DNA of 64,000 nucleotides, taken from positions 2,405,154-2,469,153 of the forward strand of contig NZ_SOCE01000001.1 of assembly GCF_004365175.1 (NCBI RefSeq), in the 5' to 3' direction. The notes below the pieces were generated by a model. The model was not told the origin of the DNA. It worked only from the letters and a program-made list of their open reading frames with translations, and made no database searches. Of the stretch, positions 8,567-16,913 are shown one piece after another. The stretch is from Kribbella voronezhensis (GTDB lineage Bacteria; Actinomycetota; Actinomycetes; Propionibacteriales; Kribbellaceae). The position numbers and the translations under genes were made by a program. Each line of letters begins with the position of its first letter. Within the stretch, counting starts at the first letter, position 1.

Positions 8567-10111
8567 TCAGATCGACTCGAGGTCGCGTTCGATCGCGGCC
8601 AGTTCCTCCTCGGAGCCCTGGACCTTGGGACCGGTGAACCATTTCCGGGCCGAGGCGAGCCACCAGATGCCGGCGAAGCCGAGCACGACCAGGACGGCGA
8701 TCGGGGTGTAGTTGAAAGTGCTCGCACTGACCGGGCTGACCTGCGGCAGCATGAACAGGATCGTGATGAAGACGACCCAGACGATCGCGATCACGCCGAT
8801 CGGCTTGCTCCACCGGCCGAGGTGCCACGGCCCCCGCACGAAGCGATCACCCTGGAGCAGCCGCAGCAGGGTCGGGATCACGTAGGCGATGTAGAGCCCG
8901 ATCACCGCGATCGACGTGACCGCGGCGTACGCCGTCGCGTTCCACAGGTACGGCAGGCCGAGCAGGAACGCGCCGACCGCGGCGAGCCAGATCGCATTGG
9001 TTGGCGTCCGGGTCTTCGGGTTGATCTTGTGCCAAAAGGACGACGCCGGCAGCGCGCCGTCGCGGGAGAACGCGTAGATCATCCGCGAGTTCGCCGTCAC
9101 CGACGACATGCCGCAGAACAACTGCGCGCCGACCACGACCAGCAGCAGGATCTTGCCCAGCGACGAGCCGACCGCGTCGATGAAGATCTGCGCGGGCGGT
9201 ACGGCGGTGTCGCTGTTGAGCGCGCCGTCGTAGCTCTGGATCGCGAAGGTCAGGCCGATCAGCAGCACCCAGCCGGCCACCAGCGAGACGATGATCGACA
9301 TCACGATCCCGCGCGGGCCGGAGCGGGCCGCGTCGTGCGTCTCCTCGGTCATGTGCGCGGACGCGTCGTACCCGGTGAAGGTGTACTGCGCGAGCAGCAG
9401 CCCGAGCATCGCGACGTAGAAGGTGGAACCCCAGCCGGTGTTGTTCACGAAGTGCCCGAACACGAACCCGGCCGACTGGTGATGGTCGGGCACGAAGGCC
9501 AGTACGACGACGATGAACGCCACCCCGACGATGTGCCACCACACGCTGACATCGTTGAGCTTGGCAACGAGTTTCACGCCGACCGAGTTCAGCAGCGCGT
9601 GCACCAGCAGGATCAGGCCGAACAGCAGGATCGTGTGTCCCGGCGTCGCGGAGAAGCCGAACTGCAGGTCCAGCAGGGCGTTCAGGAAGAACGCCGCGCC
9701 GAAGTCGATCCCGGCGGTCACCGCCACCTGGCCGAGGAAGTTGAACCAGCCGGTGAACCACGACCAGGCCGCACCGTTCGACGGCGCCAGCTTGGCGGAC
9801 CAGTAGTACAGGCCGCCCGCGGTCGGGAAGCTGGAGCAGACCTCGGCCATCGCGAGGCCAACCAGCAAGGTCATGATGCCGACGACCGGCCAGCCCCAGA
9901 CGATCATCACCGGACCGCCGGTGTTCAGGCCGAAGCCGTACAGGGTCAGGCAGCCGGACAGGATCGAGATGATGGTGAAGGAGACGGCGAAGTTCGAGAA
10001 CCCGGACATCGTCCGGGACAACTCCTGCGCATACCCCAGCTGATGCAGGCGTTTCTCGTCCTCACTCAGCGCGGTACTGCCCGTGCTCACTTCGGTCTTG
10101 TCGTTGCTCAC
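8567..10111 (-). CDS. APC superfamily amino acid/amine permease
   Basis: This is a 514-residue polytopic permease with about 12 predicted membrane helices. The family signature is visible early (GFSNFAVSFTIISILSGCLT) and the first helices carry the GLAMAEVCSSFPTAGGLYYW motif typical of the amino acid/choline/GABA transporter branch. GTG 10111 was chosen because GAGGAGG lies five bases upstream; the in-frame upstream ATG lacks this. It sits downstream of a GntR regulator and amine-catabolic genes and carries the same operator-like element as their promoter. It probably imports the amine or amino alcohol processed by that operon. A terminator follows. Confidence 0.9.
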   Translation of the reverse strand: MSNDKTEVSTGSTALSEDEKRLHQLGYAQELSRTMSGFSNFAVSFTIISILSGCLTLYGFGLNTGGPVMIVWGWPVVGIMTLLVGLAMAEVCSSFPTAGGLYYWSAKLAPSNGAAWSWFTGWFNFLGQVAVTAGIDFGAAFFLNALLDLQFGFSATPGHTILLFGLILLVHALLNSVGVKLVAKLNDVSVWWHIVGVAFIVVVLAFVPDHHQSAGFVFGHFVNNTGWGSTFYVAMLGLLLAQYTFTGYDASAHMTEETHDAARSGPRGIVMSIIVSLVAGWVLLIGLTFAIQSYDGALNSDTAVPPAQIFIDAVGSSLGKILLLVVVGAQLFCGMSSVTANSRMIYAFSRDGALPASSFWHKINPKTRTPTNAIWLAAVGAFLLGLPYLWNATAYAAVTSIAVIGLYIAYVIPTLLRLLQGDRFVRGPWHLGRWSKPIGVIAIVWVVFITILFMLPQVSPVSASTFNYTPIAVLVVLGFAGIWWLASARKWFTGPKVQGSEEELAAIERDLESI

Positions 10112-10160
10112 GAGGGCCTCCTCGGTACTACTACTGGCGGAGTGGCGGCGCAATCGAACC

Positions 10161-10218
10161 AATGGTCTTCAGGCAGACCTTTAGGCCCCATTGAGACACC
10201 TGGCCCAGACCGTGTCAA
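10161..10218 (-). promoter_or_regulatory. Promoter and GntR-type operator of the permease
   Basis: On the minus strand, -35 TTGACA (10218-10213) is followed by a weak CTCAAT about 17 bases on. Just downstream is a 22-bp element at 10182-10161 with inverted arms GGTCT and AGACC around a 6-bp centre. The same element (16 of 22 bases) lies at 15283-15304, also downstream of a TTGACA. Repression by the GntR/FadR protein at 10223 is inferred. Confidence 0.6.
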
Positions 10219-10222
10219 GCAA

Positions 10223-10957
10223 TCAGGTCAAGAATCCGCGCAGCAGAGCGGCCGTGCCGGAGAGGTGTTCCTGCATGGTTGAGCGCGCGGCCTCCGGGTC
10301 GCCGGCGAGGATGGCCTCGACGATGGCCTCGTGCTGGTGGTTGGAGTGCTCCAGGTTGACCGCCAGCAAGGGGATCGCGTCGAGGAGTTCGTTGAGGCGC
10401 ATCCGTACGTCGGCCGTGGCGGAGGTCAGCGACGGTGAGCCGCTGACCTCCGCGATCGCCAGGTGGAGGCGCGAGTCCATCCGGCGGTAGTCGCCCAGCG
10501 ATGCCGAGGAGGTTTCGGCGAGGCAGTGGCGAAGGTGGTCGGCCTCGGCTTCGGTGAGTTCACGCGCAGCGGCTGCTTCGGCGGCTCCGGTTTCGAGGGC
10601 GGCACGCAGTACGAGGGCGTCCTCCACTCCGGCACCCAGCTCGCGGCTGAGCTGCTTCGCGCTCACCCGGCGGGGTTTGGGAAGGTGCTCGTTGACGAAG
10701 GTTCCGCCGTACCGGCCGCGGCGGGATTCGACGTAGCCGGCTTCGGTGAGCGCGCGGATCGCTTCCCGCAGGGTGACCCGGCTGACGTTCAGCCGGGCGG
10801 CCAGGTCGCGTTCGGAGGGCAGCCGCTCGCCGGGCGCGACGACGCCCAGCTTGATTGCCTGCAGCAACCGTTCGACCGTCTCCTCGAACGGGTTGCCGGC
10901 GCGCACCGGGCGGAACAGTGCTTCGTCCGCCCGGCTACCGGGTTCCGCGACCGTCAC
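10223..10957 (-). CDS. FadR/GntR family transcriptional regulator
   Basis: This is a 244-residue regulator. The N-terminal winged helix-turn-helix of the GntR family is clear (LPSERDLAARLNVSRVTLRE), followed by a helical FCD effector domain (LVLRAALETGAAEAAAAREL, HLAIAEVSGSPSL, HQHEAIVEAILAGDPEAAR). It is encoded between the catabolic operon and the permease and is the obvious candidate for the operator-like elements at 10161-10182 and 15283-15304, whose GGTC/GACC arms suit FadR-type recognition. The effector is probably the amine or a gamma-glutamyl intermediate; this is inferred. Confidence 0.92.
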   Translation of the reverse strand: MTVAEPGSRADEALFRPVRAGNPFEETVERLLQAIKLGVVAPGERLPSERDLAARLNVSRVTLREAIRALTEAGYVESRRGRYGGTFVNEHLPKPRRVSAKQLSRELGAGVEDALVLRAALETGAAEAAAARELTEAEADHLRHCLAETSSASLGDYRRMDSRLHLAIAEVSGSPSLTSATADVRMRLNELLDAIPLLAVNLEHSNHQHEAIVEAILAGDPEAARSTMQEHLSGTAALLRGFLT

Positions 10958-11018
10958 AGCTCACCTTCTCCCCGTCGATAACGCCACTGCCCTTTCTTGC
11001 TTCAAAAACCCCTTAATT

Positions 11019-11798
11019 CTAAAGCGGAGTCACATAGGCGCCCGAGATGCCTCCGTCGACCAGGAAGGTGTTGGCGGTGATGAAGGACGAGTCGTCGCTG
11101 GCCAGGAACGCGACCGCGGCGGCGATCTCCTCCGGTTCGCCGAAGCGGCCCATCGGGACGTGCACCAGTCTGCGGTTGGCGCGCTCTTCGTCCTTGGCGA
11201 ACAACTCCTTCAGCAGGGGGGTGTTCACCGGACCCGGGCAGAGCGCGTTGACGCGGATGCCCTGCCGCGCGAACTCGACACCGAGTTCGCGGCTCATCGC
11301 GAGGACGCCGCCCTTCGACGCGGAGTACGAGATCTGTGACGTCGCCGCGCCCATCACCGCGACGAACGAAGCCGTGTTGATGATGGAGCCCTTGTTCTGG
11401 CGCTGCATGTACGGGATGACGTGCTTGCAGCACAGGTACACCGAGGTGAGGTTGACCTCCTGTACCTTGCGCCAGGCGTCCAGACCGGTGTCCAGGATCG
11501 AGGCGTCCTCGGGCGGGGAGATGCCCGCGTTGTTGAAGGCGATGTCGACACTGCCGAACGTGTCGTAAGCCTGCTTGAAGAGGTTCTCCACCTCGGCGTC
11601 GCTGGTGACGTCCGTCGGCACGAACAGCCCGCCCACCTCGTCGGCGGCGGCCTTGCCCGCGGCCGGGTCGAGGTCGCCGACGACAACCTTGGCGCCCTCG
11701 GCCGCGAGCCGCCGTACGCTGGCCAGGCCGATCCCGCTGGCGCCGCCGGTCACCACCGCCACGCGACCTTCCAGGCGGCTCGCTTTCACGTCACTCAT
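11019..11798 (-). CDS. SDR oxidoreductase of the gamma-glutamyl amine operon
   Basis: This is a 259-residue classical SDR: VVTGGASGIGLASVRRLAAE (TGxxxGIG), NNAGIS, catalytic Tyr/Lys in ISYSASKGGVLAMSREL, and a late NALCPGPVNTP segment. Automated labels would often be 3-oxoacyl-ACP reductase, but the context argues for alcohol or carbonyl oxidation in amine catabolism. It lies 17 bases after the aldehyde dehydrogenase. In an amino-alcohol route it would turn a gamma-glutamyl alcohol into the aldehyde used by its neighbour; this is inferred from gene content. Confidence 0.87.
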   Translation of the reverse strand: MSDVKASRLEGRVAVVTGGASGIGLASVRRLAAEGAKVVVGDLDPAAGKAAADEVGGLFVPTDVTSDAEVENLFKQAYDTFGSVDIAFNNAGISPPEDASILDTGLDAWRKVQEVNLTSVYLCCKHVIPYMQRQNKGSIINTASFVAVMGAATSQISYSASKGGVLAMSRELGVEFARQGIRVNALCPGPVNTPLLKELFAKDEERANRRLVHVPMGRFGEPEEIAAAVAFLASDDSSFITANTFLVDGGISGAYVTPL

Positions 11799-11815
11799 CG
11801 GTCAGTCCTCCCGTT

Positions 11816-13171
11816 TCAGGCTTCAGAGATGAAGATGTTCTTGGTCTCGGTGAACGCGTCGAGCGCGTCCGGTCCGAGCTCACGGCCGAGCCCGGACTGT
11901 TTGTAGCCGCCGAACGGCGTCGAGTACCGCACCGAGGAGTGCGAGTTGATCGACAGGTTGCCCGCCTCGACGCCACGGCCGACCCGGAGCGCCCGCCCGA
12001 CGTCCCGGGTCCAGATCGACCCCGACAGCCCGTACTGCGAATCGTTGGCGATCCGGATCGCGTCGGCCTCGTCCTCGAACGGGATCACTGCCACCACCGG
12101 CCCGAAGATCTCTTCCTGGGCCACGCGATCACCCGGTGCCGCCGTCAGAACCGTGGGCGGGAACCAGTACCCGGGACCGCTCGGCGCGCTGCCCCGGAAG
12201 GCGACGGCAGCGTCGTCGGGCACGTAGCTCGAGACCCGCTCCAGTTGCTTGGCCGAGATCAGCGGGCCCATCTCGGTCGCCGGATCGCCGGGATCGCCGA
12301 CCTTGACGCCCTGCACGGCCGGCTCGAACAGCTCCATGAACTTGCCGTACGCCGTGCGCTCGACCAGGATCCTCGAGCGCGCACAGCAGTCCTGGCCGGC
12401 GTTGTCGAAGACGCCGTACGGGGCCTGCGCGGCGGCCTTCGCCAAGTCCGAATCGGCGAAGACGATGTTCGCGGACTTGCCGCCGAGTTCCAGGGTCACG
12501 CGTTTCACCTGGTCCGCACAGCCGGCCATGATCTGCTTGCCGACCCCGGTCGACCCGGTGAAGACGACCTTCCGTACCGCGGGATGTGTGACGAACCGCT
12601 GTCCCACAACAGTTCCCGCGCCCGGCACGATCTCCAGCACACCCGGTGGAATCCCCGCCTCCAAGGCCAGTTCTCCCAGCCGGATGGCGGTCAACGGGGT
12701 CAGCTCGGCGGGCTTCAGGACGACGGTGTTGCCGGCCGCCAGCGCCGGGGCGAATCCCCAGCCCGCGATCGGCATCGGGAAGTTCCACGGCACGATGATG
12801 CCGACCACGCCGAGAGGTTCCGCGAAGGTGAGATCGATGCCGCCGGCAACGGGAATCTGCTTGCCGAACAGGCGTTCCGGTGCCGCCGAGTAGTAGGAAA
12901 GTACGTCGCGGACGTTGCCCGCTTCCCAGCGTGCGTTGGAGATCGTGTGACCGGCGTTCTCGACCTCCAGGGCCGCAAGGATCTCCAGGTCGGCGTCGAC
13001 CGCGTCGGCGAACCGGCGCAACAGCCTGCCCCGGTCGGCCGGCGACACGGCCCGCCACCCGGCGTACGCCGCGGCGGCTCTCTCGATCGCCGCATCGGCC
13101 TGCTCCAGCGAGGCGAGCTCGATCGTCCGGACCACCTTCTCCGTGGCGGGGTTGATCACGTCGTACGTCAC
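11816..13171 (-). CDS. NAD(P)-dependent aldehyde dehydrogenase
   Basis: This 451-residue enzyme oxidises an aldehyde to an acid with NAD(P). It has the catalytic Glu region VTLELGGKSANIVFADSDL, the Cys nucleophile in NAGQDCCARSRI, the cofactor segment FTGSTGVGKQIM, and the ending FGGYKQSGLGRELG. In a gamma-glutamylation pathway it plays the PuuC role, oxidising a gamma-glutamyl aldehyde. Its GTG overlaps the stop of the gamma-glutamyl hydrolase gene (GTGA), so the genes are translationally coupled. Confidence 0.92.
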   Translation of the reverse strand: MTYDVINPATEKVVRTIELASLEQADAAIERAAAAYAGWRAVSPADRGRLLRRFADAVDADLEILAALEVENAGHTISNARWEAGNVRDVLSYYSAAPERLFGKQIPVAGGIDLTFAEPLGVVGIIVPWNFPMPIAGWGFAPALAAGNTVVLKPAELTPLTAIRLGELALEAGIPPGVLEIVPGAGTVVGQRFVTHPAVRKVVFTGSTGVGKQIMAGCADQVKRVTLELGGKSANIVFADSDLAKAAAQAPYGVFDNAGQDCCARSRILVERTAYGKFMELFEPAVQGVKVGDPGDPATEMGPLISAKQLERVSSYVPDDAAVAFRGSAPSGPGYWFPPTVLTAAPGDRVAQEEIFGPVVAVIPFEDEADAIRIANDSQYGLSGSIWTRDVGRALRVGRGVEAGNLSINSHSSVRYSTPFGGYKQSGLGRELGPDALDAFTETKNIFISEA

Positions 13172-13917
13172 CGGGACGCTCTCCTTTTCTTGCCTTCAGC
13201 AACCAAAGCGGTGAACAGCCGGAGGTCTTCGGGATTCTCCTCGGGGTGCCATTGCACGCCGAGGGCGAACTCGCGGCCGTCGACCTCGGCGGCTTCGACC
13301 GTTCCGTCTCCTGCCCGGGCTGTGACCTTCAGCGCCGGGGCGACAACGCCAAGGGCTTGATGGTGGTAGCAGTGAACGGTGGTCTGCTCGCCGAACAGCC
13401 TGCCGGTCAGCGAGTCCGGCTCGACCTTCACCTGGGTCTGACCGAAGACGGCGGGCGACGGACGGTGCTCGTCATGCGCGACCACATCCGGCAGGTGCTG
13501 CTGGAGGGTCCCGCCGAGGGTGACGTTGAGCATCTGGAGGCCACGGCAGATCGCGAGCAGCGGCAGGTCGAGGTCGAGTGCCGCCTTGATCAGGACGGCC
13601 TCGTGCTCGTCGCGGCCCGGGCGGGTGTCGAGCGTCTCGGGGTGCGGCTGCGCGTCGTACGAGCCCGGATCCACGTCGCAGCCGCCGGCGATGACGAGGC
13701 CGTCGAGGAGTTCCAGGACGGTCGGATCGGTGCCGACGGGCGGGAGCAGGAGGGGTACGCCGCCTGCCGCGGTGACGGCGTCGAGGTAGACGCGGGGAAG
13801 CAGAGCCGCTTCGCGTTCCCAGACGCCCCAGACGGTCGGCTCGAGGTAGGTGGTGATACCGATCCGCGGCCGAACCGGCTCCTTCCTTCCCTTTCCGTCA
13901 GAGTCGTTCGAAGCCAC
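13168..13917 (-). CDS. Gamma-glutamyl-GABA hydrolase-like class I amidotransferase (PuuD family)
   Basis: This 249-residue peptidase-C26 family protein cleaves gamma-glutamyl amides to glutamate plus an amine-derived acid. Markers are RIGITTYLEPTVWG, DGLVIAGGCDVDPGSY, the nucleophile elbow PLLAICRGLQMLNVTLGGTL (Cys in CRG), and ALGVQWHPEE with the catalytic His/Glu. GTG 13917 overlaps the synthetase gene by 20 bp; no better internal start is seen. It is the final hydrolysis step of the local pathway. Confidence 0.92.
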   Translation of the reverse strand: MASNDSDGKGRKEPVRPRIGITTYLEPTVWGVWEREAALLPRVYLDAVTAAGGVPLLLPPVGTDPTVLELLDGLVIAGGCDVDPGSYDAQPHPETLDTRPGRDEHEAVLIKAALDLDLPLLAICRGLQMLNVTLGGTLQQHLPDVVAHDEHRPSPAVFGQTQVKVEPDSLTGRLFGEQTTVHCYHHQALGVVAPALKVTARAGDGTVEAAEVDGREFALGVQWHPEENPEDLRLFTALVAEGKKRRASR

Positions 13918-15262
13918 GGGTCAGCTCCCAGTCGGTGACGGCCGCGTCGTACGCGTCGAGTTCGACCCGCGCGGCATTCGTGTAGTGGTCCACCATCTCG
14001 TCGCCGAACGCCTCCCGGGCGATCTTCGACCCGGCGAACAAGGCGGCCGCCTCGCGCAACGTGGTCGGCACGTGCGGCTTGTCGGAGTCGTAGGCGTTGC
14101 CCTCGAAGCTCGGTTCCAGTTCGAGCTCGTTCTCGATGCCGTGCAGGCCTGCCGCGATGAGGGCCGCCACCGCGAGGTACGGGTTCACGTCGCCACCGGG
14201 GAGACGGTTCTCCACGCGGAGGGACTCGCCGTGGCCGACCACCCTGAGGGCGCAGGTGCGGTTGTCAAGTCCCCAGGCGACCGCGGTCGGCGCGAAGCTG
14301 CCGGGGACGAACCGCTTGTACGAGTTGATGTTCGGGGCGAGCAGGTAGGTGAGCTCCGGCAGGCAGGCGAGCTGGCCGGCGATGAAGTGCTCCATCAGCT
14401 GAGAGAACCCGTGCTCGTGGTCGCCCGCCAGGACGGCCTTCCCGGCGGTGGAGCGGAAGCTCAGGTGGATGTGGCACGAGTTGCCCTCACGTTCGTCGTA
14501 CTTCGCCATGAACGTGAGGCTCTTGCCGTGCTTGGCCGCGATCTCCTTCGACCCGGTCTTGTAGATCGAGTGGTTGTCGCAGGTGGCCAGCGCCTCGTCG
14601 TACCGGAACGCGATCTCCTGCTGGCCGAGATTGCACTCGCCCTTGGCGGACTCGACGTACAGGCCGGCGCCCTCCATCGAGTTGCGGATGTCTCGCAGCA
14701 GCGGTTCGATGCGGGAGGTGCCGAGCAGGGAGTAGTCGACGTTGTACTGGTTGGCCGGGTCGAGACCGCGGTACCGCTTGTTCCAGGCGGCTTCGAACGT
14801 GTCGTTGAAGACGATGAACTCGAGCTCGGTGCCGACGTACGCCTTCAGATCCAGCTCGGCGAGCCGATCGAGTTGCGCCTTGAGGATCTGGCGCGGGGAG
14901 GCGGGCATCGGCGTGCCGTCGAGCCACTGGACGTCGCAGAGCACGAGCGCCGTGCCTTCCAGCCAAGGGAGGAGGCGGAGCGTGGCGAGGTCGGGCGCCA
15001 TCAGCAGGTCGCCGTACCCGCGCTCCCAAGAGGACATCTCGTAGCCGCCGACCGTGTTCATGTCGACGTCGACCGCGAGCAGGTAGTTGCAGCCCTCGGT
15101 GCCGTGCCGGAGTACTTCCTCCAGAAAGTACCGCGCTCCACACCGCTTGCCCTGCAACCGCCCCTGCATATCCGTGATCGCGACCAGCACCGTATCGACG
15201 CGCCCCTGCCCCACCAGGTCCCGAAGCGCCTGCAAACTCAACATCCCACGATCAGCAGCCAC
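13898..15262 (-). CDS. Glutamine synthetase-like gamma-glutamyl amine ligase
   Basis: This 454-residue member of the glutamine synthetase superfamily ATP-dependently joins the glutamate gamma-carboxyl to an amine. Visible motifs include VGTELEFIVF (metal ligands), SAKGECNLGQQEIAFRYDEA, NSCHIHLSF, NINSYKRFVPGSFAP and GLDNRTCALRVVG. The residue pattern and context (hydrolase, aldehyde dehydrogenase, permease) point to a PuuA/GlnA3/GlnA4-type enzyme, not the housekeeping GlnA. GTG 15262 is preceded by GGGAG at a good distance. It is the first gene of the operon. The substrate (putrescine, another polyamine, or ethanolamine) cannot be read from sequence. Confidence 0.9.
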   Translation of the reverse strand: MAADRGMLSLQALRDLVGQGRVDTVLVAITDMQGRLQGKRCGARYFLEEVLRHGTEGCNYLLAVDVDMNTVGGYEMSSWERGYGDLLMAPDLATLRLLPWLEGTALVLCDVQWLDGTPMPASPRQILKAQLDRLAELDLKAYVGTELEFIVFNDTFEAAWNKRYRGLDPANQYNVDYSLLGTSRIEPLLRDIRNSMEGAGLYVESAKGECNLGQQEIAFRYDEALATCDNHSIYKTGSKEIAAKHGKSLTFMAKYDEREGNSCHIHLSFRSTAGKAVLAGDHEHGFSQLMEHFIAGQLACLPELTYLLAPNINSYKRFVPGSFAPTAVAWGLDNRTCALRVVGHGESLRVENRLPGGDVNPYLAVAALIAAGLHGIENELELEPSFEGNAYDSDKPHVPTTLREAAALFAGSKIAREAFGDEMVDHYTNAARVELDAYDAAVTDWELTRGFERL

Positions 15263-15282
15263 TATCGCTCCCGGTACATTCT

Positions 15283-15342
15283 ATTGGTCTACGGCCAGTC
15301 CATTAACCCCCATCGTAGGCAGCGGGTGCACGGCGCTGTCAA
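15283..15342 (-). promoter_or_regulatory. Promoter and GntR-type operator of the amine operon
   Basis: On the minus strand, -35 TTGACA (15342-15337) and -10 TACGAT (15317-15312) are 19 bases apart. Directly downstream lies the 22-bp element at 15304-15283, matching the permease element at 10161-10182 in 16 of 22 positions, including GGTCT and CAG.CC. Its position over the transcription start suits repression by blocking the polymerase. Confidence 0.62.
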
Positions 15343-15591
15343 TCAGTGAGGGTTTGACGGGCCCGCCTCCGGTCATTTGCCTCGGCTTGTCGGCGCTTGG
15401 CTGGAAGCAAATTTGCAGATAGCGATGGAAAGTTTCCATCTAGCGACGGTGGGCCCGCTCGACAGAGCTTCCGAGCGGACTCGAAGCCTCGAGCGTTCGA
15501 TTGCTGAGTTGGTGCGGCGGAGCGGGTGGGTCGAGCGGCCGACGGAGGCGGCGCGAAGCGGGTCGGCGTACGCGGGGCGGTGGGGCTGCGT

Positions 15592-15621
15592 GTGACTGGT
15601 GGACCGGGGGGCGTCTAGAGT
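15592..15621 (+). promoter_or_regulatory. Leaderless promoter of the D,D-carboxypeptidase
   Basis: GTGACT (15592-15597), an 18-base spacer and TAGAGT (15616-15621) lie seven bases before ATG 15629. This predicts a transcript starting at the start codon. Confidence 0.5.
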
Positions 15622-15628
15622 GCGGCCG

Positions 15629-16780
15629 ATGCGTGTCCTCCTGACGGCCTGCGTGACCACTGCACTGGTGGTCTCAGGTCCGCTGGCTGCGGGCGCCGTC
15701 GGGCGGGCTCGGGAGAGTCCGGTCGGGGGTGCGCAGCTGACTACGGAGCCGACGGTTGTCGCACAAGGAGCGACGCCGCCGGCGGTGCACGCGTCTGCCT
15801 TCTTGATTGCCGACCTGGACACCGGTGCGGTGCTGGCGGCCAAGGCGCCGCATGCGAAGCTGCGGCCGGCGAGCACGCTCAAGACGCTCACCGCGCTGGT
15901 CCTGCTCCCCCGGCTCACCAAGACCGATCAGGTGGTCGGCACGGACCAGGACGCGGGGATCGAGGGCAGCAAGGTCGGGGTGTACCCCGGCTGCCGGTAC
16001 ACGGTCGACCTGCTGTTCCAGGGCATGTTCCTGGCCTCCGGGAACGACGCGGTGCACGCCTTGGCGACGCACGACCAGGGCGGAGTCCCGGCGACGATCG
16101 ACCGGATGAACAAGCTGGCCTCCCAGATCGGCGCGCTCGACACGCATGTGACGGACCCGACCGGCCTGGACGCGGACGGGCAGCTCTCGTCGGCGTACGA
16201 CCTGGCTCTGTTCGCCCGGGCGGGCCTGGAGCGGGAGGACTTCGCCCGGTACGCGTCGACGAAGTACACGAACTTCCCGCTGGTCAAGAAGCCGGGCACC
16301 TACCAGGTCGCGAACCAGAATCATCTGCTGTTCACCTACGACGGTGCGCTCGGGGTGAAGACCGGCTACACGACGCTGGCCCGCAACACGTTCATCGGTG
16401 CGGCCCGGCGTGGCGGTCACCGGATCGTGGTGACGATGATGAACTCACCGCACGGCATCACCGAGGAGGCGTCGAACCTGCTCGACTGGGCCTTCAAGAA
16501 CTACACCGTGCTCACTCCGGTCGGCACCCTGATCAAGCCGGTCACCACGGAGTCGAAGACGGGCGGCGGGCCGAACGTGTCGAAGAAGTCGTCGACCCGT
16601 ACGCCGCTCCCCAAGCGCAGCCGGACAATCCTGGAGCACGGCCAGGCAGTCCAGTCTCTCGCGTTCCGCGTGCCCGTCTGGTTCTACGCGGCACCCCCGA
16701 TGCTCCTGCTGCCGCTCTTCCTCCGCCGCCCCCGCGCCCTCAAAGCCCAGGCCCGCCGCCTCAAAGCCCGCCGCCACTAG
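15629..16780 (+). CDS. D-alanyl-D-alanine carboxypeptidase (S11 family)
   Basis: This 383-residue exported peptidase trims the terminal D-Ala of peptidoglycan stem peptides. All three active-site motifs are present: SxxK in RPASTLKTLTAL, SxN in FLASGNDAVHAL, and KTG in LGVKTGYTTLARN. The N-terminus MRVLLTACVTTALVVSGPLA is a signal peptide, and a hydrophobic C-terminal helix (VWFYAAPPMLLLPLFL) with a basic tail anchors it. ATG 15629 was chosen because it begins the signal peptide and sits seven bases after a -10 element. It is convergent with the YihY gene. Confidence 0.92.
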   Translation: MRVLLTACVTTALVVSGPLAAGAVGRARESPVGGAQLTTEPTVVAQGATPPAVHASAFLIADLDTGAVLAAKAPHAKLRPASTLKTLTALVLLPRLTKTDQVVGTDQDAGIEGSKVGVYPGCRYTVDLLFQGMFLASGNDAVHALATHDQGGVPATIDRMNKLASQIGALDTHVTDPTGLDADGQLSSAYDLALFARAGLEREDFARYASTKYTNFPLVKKPGTYQVANQNHLLFTYDGALGVKTGYTTLARNTFIGAARRGGHRIVVTMMNSPHGITEEASNLLDWAFKNYTVLTPVGTLIKPVTTESKTGGGPNVSKKSSTRTPLPKRSRTILEHGQAVQSLAFRVPVWFYAAPPMLLLPLFLRRPRALKAQARRLKARRH

Positions 16781-16913
16781 TACGCCACCGCGCCACCCGT
16801 GCTCCGGTACGCCGCCGCTGCGCGACCCGCACGCCGCGGCGCCGCCGGTACGCCCCCAACGCCGCTCCACCGCCCCGTACGCCGACGGTAGGCGCGGCCA
16901 ACCGCAGTCCGAG
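16780..16913. repeat. GTACGCC-rich spacer between convergent genes
   Basis: GTACGCC occurs four times in about 100 bp (16780, 16807, 16848 and 16877). There is no ORF. It may be a simple low-complexity spacer or a structured 3' region; no clean terminator stem was found. Confidence 0.35.

Larger units (their letters stand above)
15263..15628. other. Divergent intergenic region, 366 bp, with two perfect palindromes
   Basis: Besides the two divergent promoters it holds GCAAATTTGC at 15407-15416 and GATGGAAA-g-TTTCCATC at 15424-15440, an 8-bp perfect inverted repeat with a 1-bp centre. Both look like protein-binding sites. A 72-codon frame at 15377-15595 lacks a ribosome-binding site and recognisable content, so it is not called. 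Confidence 0.45.

Noticed and set aside
8438..10282. Long plus-strand frame opposite the permease
   Set aside because: Composition is Arg/Asp/Gln-rich, a typical shadow of hydrophobic helices on the other strand.
13850..15349. Plus-strand frame opposite the glutamine synthetase-like gene
   Set aside because: Glutamine synthetase motifs on the minus strand are decisive; the plus frame lacks any.
15377..15595. 72-codon frame in the divergent intergenic region
   Set aside because: No ribosome site or recognisable domain, and it runs through two palindromes that look regulatory.
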